The notes under the pieces were generated by a model. It was not told the DNA's origin. It searched no databases and saw only the letters and a list, made by a program, of their open reading frames with translations. This document shows positions 1 to 6,030 of a DNA stretch of 7,607 nt, piece after piece. Made by a program: the position numbers and the translations under genes. The stretch spans positions 1 to 7,607 of the forward strand of contig CACXFY010000010.1 in assembly GCA_902767005.1 (NCBI GenBank). Direction: 5' to 3'. The stretch is from an uncultured Erysipelotrichaceae bacterium (lineage in GTDB: Bacteria > Bacillota_I > Bacilli_A > RF39 > UBA660). Within the stretch, counting starts at the first letter, position 1. Each line of letters begins with the position of its first letter.

Positions 1-680
1 CTAAAAAATATGCTGATGTAGTAATATCTATGGATGCTGATTTACAAGATGATATAAACGCTATCGATGAAATGCTAGAAAAGTATTATTCAGGCTGTGA
101 TATAGTTTATGGCGTAAGATCATCTAGAAAAAAAGATTCATTCTTTAAAAAAACTACTGCTCAAGGCTTTTATAAATTCATGAAATTCTTAGGCGTAGAA
201 TGTGTTTATAATCATGCTGATTATCGTTTAACATCTAAAAGAGTGTTAGATGAATTTGAAAACTTTAAAGAAGTAAATTTATTCTTACGTGGTATGTTCC
301 CATTAGTTGGTTATAAATCAGATATAGTTTATTATGAAAGAGGAGAAAGATTTGCTGGAGAGAGTAAATATCCTCTAAAGAAAATGTTAAACTTTGCTTG
401 GGATGGTATTACTTCATTTAGTGTTAAACCATTAAGATTTATTTGTACTATAGGTTTTATAATTTTATTTATTAGTATAGTAATAATGATTTATTCACTA
501 GTAAGATATTTAACTGGTAATACAGTCCATGGTTGGACCTTTTTATCCATATCAATTTGGTTTATTGGTGGATTACAGATGATATCCATTGGTATTATTG
601 GAGAATATATTGGTAAAATGTATAATGAAACTAAACAAAGACCAAGATACATAATTAGCGAAAACTTAGAAGAGAAGTAG
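1..680 (+). CDS. GtrB/DPM1-like polyprenyl-phosphate glycosyltransferase, 5'-truncated
   Basis: This is a family 2 glycosyltransferase of the GtrB/CsbB/DPM1 type, known to transfer a sugar from a nucleotide donor to polyprenyl (undecaprenyl) phosphate at the inner face of the membrane. The frame is open from base 3 with no stop, and the residues before the Met at 30 (KKYADVVIS) fit the strand preceding the DxD motif. The true start, the first nucleotide-binding strands and the NDGS-type motif therefore lie upstream of the window; the Met at 30 is internal. Visible landmarks are DADLQDD (nt 33-53, metal/nucleotide binding), HADYRL (nt 213-230), GESKYPLKK (nt 357-383), two C-terminal membrane helices (about nt 429-503 and 537-608) and the family's closing ETKQRPRY (nt 627-650). 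The stop codon sits in the loop of a terminator. The next gene is a full-length paralogue. The family is clear; the sugar is unknown. Confidence 0.9.
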   Translation, partial: KKYADVVISMDADLQDDINAIDEMLEKYYSGCDIVYGVRSSRKKDSFFKKTTAQGFYKFMKFLGVECVYNHADYRLTSKRVLDEFENFKEVNLFLRGMFPLVGYKSDIVYYERGERFAGESKYPLKKMLNFAWDGITSFSVKPLRFICTIGFIILFISIVIMIYSLVRYLTGNTVHGWTFLSISIWFIGGLQMISIGIIGEYIGKMYNETKQRPRYIISENLEEK

Positions 681-698
681 TCTCTTCTTTTCTTTATA
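668..698 (+). terminator. Rho-independent terminator overlapping the stop codon
   Basis: Arm AGAAGAGA (668-675) pairs perfectly with TCTCTTCT (681-688): an 8-bp stem with a 5-base loop, AGTAG, that contains the TAG stop. It is followed by a T-rich run (688-695). The stem has only three G-C pairs, so it is modest. The last codons of the glycosyltransferase (LEEK) form the left arm. It should separate the first gene from the next transcription unit. Confidence 0.75.
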
Positions 699-710
699 AC
701 AAAAATAAGT

Positions 711-716
711 TATAAT
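711..716 (+). promoter_or_regulatory. Probable -10 box (TATAAT) upstream of the second GtrB-like gene
   Basis: A perfect TATAAT lies 25 bases before the ATG at 742, just after a terminator, which is where a new promoter is expected. With 17-bp spacing the -35 would be TTTTCT (688-693), a poor match that falls in the terminator T-run, so a canonical -35 is missing. Transcription would start near 723 and leave a leader of about 19 bases, with GGAG at 731-734 as ribosome binding site. Confidence 0.5.
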
Positions 717-741
717 AGCTCTATAAGAACGGAGTGAAATT

Positions 742-1695
742 ATGAAAAAAAAGGAATTAATCTCATTAATAATTCCATGCTTTAATGAAGAAGAAGCAAT
801 TCCAGTTTTTTATGAAGAAACTGATAAAGTAACTAAAAAAATGAAGGACCTAGATTTTGAATTCTTATTCATAAATGATGGATCAAAAGATAACACTTTA
901 GAAGAATTGAGAAAACTAGCTAAAAAAGATAAAAGAGTTAGATACATATCTTTTTCAAGAAACTTCGGTAAAGAAGCCGGTATGTATGCTGGCTTAGAAA
1001 ATTCTCGCGGAGATTATGTTGCCATAATGGATGTCGACTTACAAGATCCACCAGAACAATTAATAAATATGTATTCTGGTATTAAAGAAGAAGGTTATGA
1101 CTGTGTAGCTCTTTATACTAAATCTCATAAAGGATATAACTTTATTAGAAAAGGCTTAACTAGTCTTTGGTATAAACTAATAGATAAAATGTCTAAATAT
1201 AATCAAAAACCTGGAGCAAGAGATTTTAGATTAATGACAAGACAAATGGTAGATGCTCTTCTATCAATGAAAGAATATAATAGATATACTAAAGGTATGT
1301 TTGGTTTTGTAGGTTTTAATACTAAATGGATATCATATGATGCTCCTGATAGAACTGTTGGAGAATCAAAATTTAATTTAAAGAAATTAATAAAATATGC
1401 CTTAGAAGGAATAGTAGCATACTCTACATCTCTTCTAACTTTAGCAGCTTACATAGGATTAATATTCTGTTTAGCAGCTTTTGTAACTATATTAATAATT
1501 ATTATTAAAACTATAATATGGGGGGATCCAGTAACTGGTTGGCCATCAATGGCTTGTTTAGTTGTTTTCCTTGGCGGTGTACAATTATTCTTCCTTGGAA
1601 TAATTGGTATGTATCTATCTAAAATATATCTAGAAGTTAAACAAAGACCAGTTTATATAGTAAAAGAAACAGAGGAAGGTTTAAATGAAAAGTGA
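742..1695 (+). CDS. GtrB/DPM1-like undecaprenyl-phosphate glycosyltransferase, complete
   Basis: A 317-residue membrane glycosyltransferase of the GtrB/CsbB family, expected to charge undecaprenyl phosphate with one hexose for later use outside the cell. The GT-A domain has IPCFNEE (11-17), NDGS (45-48), the family block SRNFGKEAGMYAG (72-84), DVDLQDPP (97-104, with D97/D99 as the metal-binding pair), ARDFRLM (159-165) and GESKFNLKK (207-215). Two membrane helices follow (about 231-256 and 268-293), then EVKQRPVYIV (298-307). The length is normal for the family. The start is supported by GGAG at 731-734, 7 bases before the ATG. It is a paralogue of the truncated gene upstream, with the same tail (KQRP-Y) but a different motif block (ARDFRLM versus HADYRL). 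Its last 11 bases overlap the next gene. Polyprenyl acceptor: family knowledge. Sugar: unknown. Confidence 0.92.
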   Translation: MKKKELISLIIPCFNEEEAIPVFYEETDKVTKKMKDLDFEFLFINDGSKDNTLEELRKLAKKDKRVRYISFSRNFGKEAGMYAGLENSRGDYVAIMDVDLQDPPEQLINMYSGIKEEGYDCVALYTKSHKGYNFIRKGLTSLWYKLIDKMSKYNQKPGARDFRLMTRQMVDALLSMKEYNRYTKGMFGFVGFNTKWISYDAPDRTVGESKFNLKKLIKYALEGIVAYSTSLLTLAAYIGLIFCLAAFVTILIIIIKTIIWGDPVTGWPSMACLVVFLGGVQLFFLGIIGMYLSKIYLEVKQRPVYIVKETEEGLNEK

Positions 1696-2632
1696 TATTA
1701 GTATAATAGTACCAATATATAATGCTGAAAAATATATTAATAAATGTATAGATTCACTAATTAATCAAACAAAAAAAGAAATAGAAATCATCTTAATTAA
1801 TGATGGATCTACTGATAATACAGAAAAACTATTAAAACTTAATAAAGATAAAAGAATAAAGTATTTTAAAAATACTAATCAAGGAATAGGTAAAACTAGA
1901 AACTTTGGTATTTCTAAGGCAACAAGTAAATATATTATGTTTTGTGATAGTGATGACTATTATGAACCTAATATGTGTGAATTAATGTATAAGGAAATAG
2001 AAGATAATAATCTAGATTTAGTAATATGTGACTTCTATAGAGAATATGATAATGGCACTATAGAACCAGAACGTATACCAACATTTGCTTATACAAGTTT
2101 AAAAGAAAAACCAAATTTAATTAGAACAGTAAACTTATCTCCTTGGAATAAGATATATAAAAAAGATTTATTAGTTAATAATAAAATATATTTTGAAGAG
2201 TCTTTAAAATATGAAGATACTCCATTTGTTGCGAAAGCACTAGATTGTGCTAATAAAATAGGTAAGATAGATAAATGTCTAAATCACTATCTTATACATG
2301 AACAAAGTGAAACTACTATAAGAGATAGAAGATGTTTTGATATTTTAAAAATAATGGATATTATAAGAACTTATTTTAAAGATAAAAAATATATAAAAGA
2401 AGACTTAGATAAATTGACAGTACGTGTAATAACAAATTATACTATTCAACAACGCGTACAAAAAGATCCAAAAGTCGCAAAAGAGTTTATAGATGAAGCT
2501 TTTAAATATTTAAAGAAAGAAGTACCAAATTATAAAAATAATAAATATTATCCAGAAAGAGGCTTCTTGAGAAGAACAATAGAAAAGAATAAGACTCTAA
2601 CAAAAATATACTGTAAGTTTTATCACAAATAG
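1685..2632 (+). CDS. Family 2 glycosyltransferase, polysaccharide type, cytosolic
   Basis: A 315-residue GT2 (GT-A fold, inverting) enzyme of the kind found in capsule and wall-polysaccharide loci, predicted to add one sugar to a growing lipid-linked glycan. Motifs: SIIVPIYNAE (6-15), NDGS (39-42), NQGIGKTRN (65-73), CDSDD (87-91, with the DxD pair D88/D90), SPWNKIYKKDLL (152-163) and YEDTPF (176-181; E177-D178 is the likely catalytic ED). The remaining roughly 100 residues are Lys-rich with no membrane helix, so it is soluble or peripheral. AGGAAGG at 1673-1679 supports the ATG at 1685. This start lies 11 bases inside the upstream gene, a sign of translational coupling. The SGNH gene follows 14 bases after its stop. 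Donor and acceptor cannot be told from sequence. Confidence 0.92.
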   Translation: MKSDISIIVPIYNAEKYINKCIDSLINQTKKEIEIILINDGSTDNTEKLLKLNKDKRIKYFKNTNQGIGKTRNFGISKATSKYIMFCDSDDYYEPNMCELMYKEIEDNNLDLVICDFYREYDNGTIEPERIPTFAYTSLKEKPNLIRTVNLSPWNKIYKKDLLVNNKIYFEESLKYEDTPFVAKALDCANKIGKIDKCLNHYLIHEQSETTIRDRRCFDILKIMDIIRTYFKDKKYIKEDLDKLTVRVITNYTIQQRVQKDPKVAKEFIDEAFKYLKKEVPNYKNNKYYPERGFLRRTIEKNKTLTKIYCKFYHK

Positions 2633-2646
2633 TAAGGAGTACCATT

Positions 2647-3330
2647 ATGAATACTAAATATAAAATATTTCTAGGATTAATTATATGTATAGTATTATTA
2701 TCTTTTATTAATAAAGAAAACTTAGTAACAGCTAAAGAAACTAATACTTGCACATGGGACTACGAAATGGACAAATCACAAAACATAGTGTTTTTAGGAG
2801 ATTCAATGATTGATTGGTATCCTATAGATGATTTTTTTGAAGATATCCCAACTGTTAATAGTGGACATGCTGGAGATAAAACTGTAAACATATTAGATAA
2901 TATGAAAGAAAGAGTATATATATACAATCCAACAAAAGTATTCATTCAAATTGGTACAAATGATTTGAAAAATGATAATGTAAATAATGATGATATTGCT
3001 GAAAACATCAGAAAGATTGTTCAAGGAATAAAGAACAATAGAACTCAAGCATTAATATATGTAATAAGTATTTATCCAATCAACAGTAGTGACAATGAGA
3101 AAATTAATAAAGAAAACGTCTTACCAAGAACTAACGAAGAAATAGAAAAAATTAATAAACAAATCAAAGAAGTATGTGAAGATGAAAACGTTACTTATAT
3201 AGATATCTATCATAAACTTATTTCTGATGATGGAGATTTAAAACTAAAATATACAGTAGATGGTCTTCATCTAAATGAAATGGGTTATTATAAAGTAACA
3301 AAATCTTTACTACCTTATGTGGTGAATTAA
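2647..3330 (+). CDS. Secreted or membrane-anchored SGNH/GDSL-family esterase or acyltransferase
   Basis: A 227-residue SGNH-fold protein. An N-terminal hydrophobic segment (about 7-20) after basic residues directs it across the membrane; a VTA-K signal-peptidase-like site at 27-30 is possible, otherwise it stays anchored. All SGNH blocks are visible: GDSM (51-54, nucleophile Ser53), the block II glycine within NSGHAG (Gly73), GTND (103-106, Asn105) and DGLHLNEMGY (205-214, Asp205/His208 completing the triad). The catalytic set is intact, so an active enzyme is expected. AAGGAG (2634-2639) lies 7 bases before the ATG. The next gene, an AT3 membrane acyltransferase, starts 1 base after its stop. 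In fused AT3-SGNH proteins such as OatA and OafB the SGNH part works outside the membrane in O-acetyl transfer. I infer a comparable role here as a separate subunit; a glycan O-acetylesterase is the alternative. Confidence 0.88.
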   Translation: MNTKYKIFLGLIICIVLLSFINKENLVTAKETNTCTWDYEMDKSQNIVFLGDSMIDWYPIDDFFEDIPTVNSGHAGDKTVNILDNMKERVYIYNPTKVFIQIGTNDLKNDNVNNDDIAENIRKIVQGIKNNRTQALIYVISIYPINSSDNEKINKENVLPRTNEEIEKINKQIKEVCEDENVTYIDIYHKLISDDGDLKLKYTVDGLHLNEMGYYKVTKSLLPYVVN

Positions 3331-3331
3331 T

Positions 3332-4408
3332 ATGAAAAAAAGAATAGAATATCTTGATTATCTACGTGTATTTGCCTTAATATCTATTATCGCTATTCAC
3401 ATTTTTGGAATAATAAGAACTAGATATCTAGGTGTTAATAATACTTATTACCATTTATTTACTTTTGCGGATTCTTTTACTAGAGCAGGAGTACCATTAT
3501 TTTTAATGCTAACTGGTTATCTAGTACTAAGTACTAAAAAAGAATTACAATATAAAGATTTTATAAAGAAAAGATTACCTAAACTAATAATACCTTTCTT
3601 TATAATATCTATTTTCTATTATATTTATATTGTAATAGATAGAAACTTATCATATGGAATAATAGACTTTATTGAAAGATTTACAACCAATAATATAATG
3701 TATCACTTATGGTATATGTATGTAATAATAGTAATTTATTTGTTAATACCATTTGAAAAAAGACTATTAGATAATTTAGAAGAAAAAGAATTATTAATAT
3801 TAATAATATTAACTTATATTCTAGGAAATATCTTCTATTCAGTAAGTCTATTCAGTATTAGATATGAACATGGTATATTAGGAGGATTTAATCTACCTAC
3901 ATTACTGATATATAATAATTACTTAGTTTTAGGATATTATCTAAGTAAGCATGAATTAAAGAATAAAAGAATAATCTATATTTTAGGAGCATTATCATTA
4001 ATTATAATGCCAATAGTAGATGCTTTCTTTATTAAAAATAATCTAAGAAATGACGCTATGTTGAATGCTACAAGTATATTCCCAATATTTTATACTCTAG
4101 GAATATATCAAATAGTAAAAGATAATTATAAAAAGATAAAAATACCACTATTTATAAAAAAACACATAGTACGTATATCAGACTTATCTTTATATATATA
4201 TCTATTACATGTCTTAGTTCTAGATTTTATATCAAGAAATCTAAATAAAATATGGATTCAAAATAGATTATATGAAAATGTATTAGTATTCTTTATACTA
4301 TTAATAGGTACATTTATAGGATCATATATCTTAGCTATAATATTTAATTATCTATATAATAAGACAAAAGAAATAATTAATAAGAATTTTACAAAAAAGA
4401 AAAAATAA
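3332..4408 (+). CDS. Acyltransferase-3 family membrane O-acyltransferase
   Basis: A 358-residue polytopic protein (about ten hydrophobic helices) of the AT3 family (Acyl_transf_3; OafA/OatA-N/WecH group), which takes acyl groups, usually acetyl from acetyl-CoA, for O-acylation of surface glycans. The start has the family signature: LDYLRVFALISIIAIHIFG (8-26), with Arg12 and His23 matching the R-X10-H motif. RAGVPLFLMLTGYL (51-64) and KKRLPKLIIPFF (79-90) follow. HLWYMYVIIVIYLLIP (125-140) resembles the WecH-type subgroup, and SDLSLYIYLLH (283-293) is the usual late motif. The C-terminus is a Lys-rich cytosolic tail with no attached SGNH domain; the preceding gene supplies an SGNH protein instead. 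GGTGA at 3321-3325 serves the ATG 6 bases on. The next promoter overlaps the end of this gene, and no terminator was seen, so readthrough into the ABC genes is possible. Confidence 0.92.
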   Translation: MKKRIEYLDYLRVFALISIIAIHIFGIIRTRYLGVNNTYYHLFTFADSFTRAGVPLFLMLTGYLVLSTKKELQYKDFIKKRLPKLIIPFFIISIFYYIYIVIDRNLSYGIIDFIERFTTNNIMYHLWYMYVIIVIYLLIPFEKRLLDNLEEKELLILIILTYILGNIFYSVSLFSIRYEHGILGGFNLPTLLIYNNYLVLGYYLSKHELKNKRIIYILGALSLIIMPIVDAFFIKNNLRNDAMLNATSIFPIFYTLGIYQIVKDNYKKIKIPLFIKKHIVRISDLSLYIYLLHVLVLDFISRNLNKIWIQNRLYENVLVFFILLIGTFIGSYILAIIFNYLYNKTKEIINKNFTKKKK

Positions 4409-4416
4409 TATATAAT
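4388..4416 (+). promoter_or_regulatory. Sigma-A-type promoter for the ABC exporter genes
   Basis: TTTACA (4388-4393, one mismatch to TTGACA), a 17-bp spacer, then a perfect TATAAT (4411-4416). The -35 lies inside the last codons of the acyltransferase gene and the -10 just after its stop. Transcription would start near 4423, about 19 bases before the GTG at 4442. This is the best-formed promoter in the window. Confidence 0.7.
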
Positions 4417-4441
4417 TAGGTAGTTGAAAAGAGGTATGAAT

Positions 4442-5185
4442 GTGGAAAAAAACATTGCAATAAAAGTAACACATGTCTCAAAAGATTTTAAATTATATTA
4501 TGATAAAGCACATACATTAAAAGAAAAAATACTATTCTTTTCTAAAAAGAATAAAGAAAAAAATGATATATTACATGTGCTAAAAGATATAAATCTAGAG
4601 ATTAAAAAAGGGGAAAGTGTAGCACTTATCGGTGTTAATGGAAGTGGTAAATCTACTTTATTAAAGTTAATGACAAAGATCATTTATCCTAATAAAGGTA
4701 CTATTACTACTAATGGTAAATTAACATCATTACTAGAATTAGGTGCTGGATTCCATGAAGACTTCACTGGAAGAGAAAATATCTACTTTAATGCATCTAT
4801 ATTTGGATTAACAAGAGACCAAATAGAAGAAAAAATAGATGACATAATAGAGTTTTCAGAATTAGGAGACTTTATTGATAATCCAGTAAGAACATATTCA
4901 TCTGGTATGTATATGCGTTTAGCGTTTTCAGTCGCTATCAATGTTCAAGCTGAAATACTATTAATAGATGAAATTCTAGCTGTTGGAGATCAACATTTCC
5001 AAGATAAGTGTTTTAATAAATTAATAGAGTTAAAAAATAGCGGAAAAACAATAGTAATAGTTACTCATAGTATGCAGCAAGTTGAAAGATTCTGTGATAG
5101 AGCAGTATGGTTATATAAAGGAGAAATAAGACGTGATGGAAAGGTTAAAGATGTTCTAGAAGAATATCTTAAAGTCTGTGGGTGA
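4442..5185 (+). CDS. ABC-2 polysaccharide exporter, ATP-binding subunit (Wzt/TagH/RgpD-like)
   Basis: A 247-residue ATPase that powers export of a lipid-linked polysaccharide with the permease encoded next. From the GTG start: Walker A GVNGSGKST (64-72), the family-typical LLELGAGFHEDFTGREN (98-112), ABC signature YSSGMYMRLA (152-161), Walker B ILLIDE (172-177), AVGD D-loop (180-183) and the switch histidine in VTHS (His209). It ends soon after the nucleotide-binding domain, so it lacks the C-terminal carbohydrate-binding domain of long Wzt proteins. Start choice: GTG 4442 lies 7 bases after AAAGAGG (4428-4434). The in-frame ATG at 4436 is only 1 base from that site, and the TTG at 4424 coincides with the predicted transcription start. 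The product could be called TagH or RgpD-like; the exported polymer is not identifiable, so no symbol is given. Confidence 0.93.
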   Translation: MEKNIAIKVTHVSKDFKLYYDKAHTLKEKILFFSKKNKEKNDILHVLKDINLEIKKGESVALIGVNGSGKSTLLKLMTKIIYPNKGTITTNGKLTSLLELGAGFHEDFTGRENIYFNASIFGLTRDQIEEKIDDIIEFSELGDFIDNPVRTYSSGMYMRLAFSVAINVQAEILLIDEILAVGDQHFQDKCFNKLIELKNSGKTIVIVTHSMQQVERFCDRAVWLYKGEIRRDGKVKDVLEEYLKVCG

Positions 5186-5190
5186 TAAAC

Positions 5191-5964
5191 ATGAAGGTAT
5201 TTAAAGATTTATATGACTATAGAGAACTATTAAAAACTAATATTAAAAAAGAGATAAGAGGTAAATATAAAGGCTCTTGGTTAGGAGTCTTATGGACATT
5301 CTTAAATCCATTATTAATGTTAGCTGTTTATGCATTTGTATTTCCATATATTTTAAGAGTACAAGTAGAAAACTATACTATATTTATGATAGTTGCCTTG
5401 ATACCTTGGAACTTCTTTACTACCGCTGTTCAAATGGGAACTGGCTGTGTAGTTGCGAATGGTAATATATTAAAGAAAGTATATTTTCCAAGGGAAATAA
5501 TTCCAATATCAGTAACAACATCACAATTAGTAAACTTCCTAATTACTTGTTTAATTATGTTTGTATTTATACTAGTAAGTGGAGTTGGATTCTCTATCCA
5601 TCTTCTATTATTACCAGTATTAATACTAGTTCAATATGTTATGACTTTAGCAATCAATTTCATACTATCAGCCTTAACAGTATATGCTCATGATATTGAT
5701 CATTTTGTAAGTGTTGCGATGACTCTTGGATTCTATGCAACTCCAATCGTTTATCTATCAACAATGCTTCCAGATCAATTTCAATGGGCAATGCATGCTA
5801 ACCCAATGGCTGTTTTAGTAGAAGCTTATCGTTCTATCTTATATTATCATCAAATGCCAGACTTCTTCTGGTTAGGTATATGGGCCGCGATAAGTTTTGT
5901 AGGAGTAATTGTTTGCTACAAGGTATTTAAGAAATTAGAAAAAACATTTGTAGAAGAGTTATAA
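5191..5964 (+). CDS. ABC-2 polysaccharide exporter, permease subunit (Wzm/TagG/RgpC-like)
   Basis: A 257-residue membrane permease of the ABC-2 polysaccharide/polyol-phosphate export family, forming the channel partner of the preceding ATPase. Family marks: the amphipathic N-terminus YRELLKTNIKKEIRGKYKGS (10-29), LGVLWTFLNPLL (31-42) entering the first helix, NILKKVYFPREIIPIS (92-107), VYAHDIDHF (164-172; related proteins have a YxRDI-type stretch here), TPIVYL (184-189) and NPM near 204-206. About six membrane helices are expected. The ATG at 5191 is preferred because GGTGAT (5181-5186), complementary to the 16S anti-SD, lies 4 bases upstream. The GTG at 5182 overlaps the upstream stop but has no site of its own and would add only MIN. 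The coupling implies 1:1 synthesis with the ATPase. The stop codon overlaps the terminator stem. Confidence 0.93.
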   Translation: MKVFKDLYDYRELLKTNIKKEIRGKYKGSWLGVLWTFLNPLLMLAVYAFVFPYILRVQVENYTIFMIVALIPWNFFTTAVQMGTGCVVANGNILKKVYFPREIIPISVTTSQLVNFLITCLIMFVFILVSGVGFSIHLLLLPVLILVQYVMTLAINFILSALTVYAHDIDHFVSVAMTLGFYATPIVYLSTMLPDQFQWAMHANPMAVLVEAYRSILYYHQMPDFFWLGIWAAISFVGVIVCYKVFKKLEKTFVEEL

Positions 5965-5980
5965 TACTCTTCTTTATTTG
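5952..5980 (+). terminator. Rho-independent terminator overlapping the permease stop codon
   Basis: AGAAGAGT (5952-5959) pairs perfectly with ACTCTTCT (5966-5973): an 8-bp stem with a 6-base loop, then TTTATTT. The last codons (VEEL) and the TAA stop at 5962-5964 lie in the left arm and loop. Seven stem bases, AGAAGAG, match those of the terminator at 668-698. It closes the ABC cassette. Confidence 0.72.
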
Positions 5981-6006
5981 TGTTAAAGATTTTTATTTGT
6001 TATAAT
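5978..6006 (+). promoter_or_regulatory. Promoter with extended -10 for the two-domain glycosyltransferase gene
   Basis: TTGTGT (5978-5983), 17-bp spacer, perfect TATAAT (6001-6006) preceded by TG at 5998-5999, giving an extended -10 TGTTATAAT. The -35 begins inside the T-rich tail of the preceding terminator. The predicted start near 6013 leaves a leader of about 18 bases, with AGGAG (6020-6024) 6 bases before the ATG at 6031. Confidence 0.68.
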
Positions 6007-6030
6007 TAATGAAAGAGACAGGAGATTAAT

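Noticed and set aside
1517..1529. The G-run GGGGGG in the first GtrB-like gene as a frameshift or sequencing-error site
   Set aside because: The reading frame continues correctly into the second membrane helix and the KQRP tail, so no frameshift is indicated.
2677..2688. LIIC in the N-terminal helix of the SGNH protein as a lipobox
   Set aside because: The residue before Cys is Ile, not Gly/Ala/Ser, and the Cys lies in the middle of the hydrophobic segment rather than at its end.
2502..2945. Two minus-strand open frames (2502-2753 and 2760-2945)
   Set aside because: They oppose the GT2 and SGNH genes, show no recognisable domain, and are typical shadows in very A+T-rich DNA.
4498..4683. Minus-strand open frame opposite the ATPase gene
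   Set aside because: It is antisense to the Walker A region of a clear ABC ATPase and has no independent support.
5277..5465. A 62-codon plus-strand frame inside the permease gene
   Set aside because: It is out of frame with a well-supported permease, and no motif is visible.
5960..5965. TATAAT in the loop of the second terminator as a possible -10 box
   Set aside because: No acceptable -35 lies 16-18 bases upstream (AGAAAA at 17 bp), and the promoter at 5978-6006 is much better placed.
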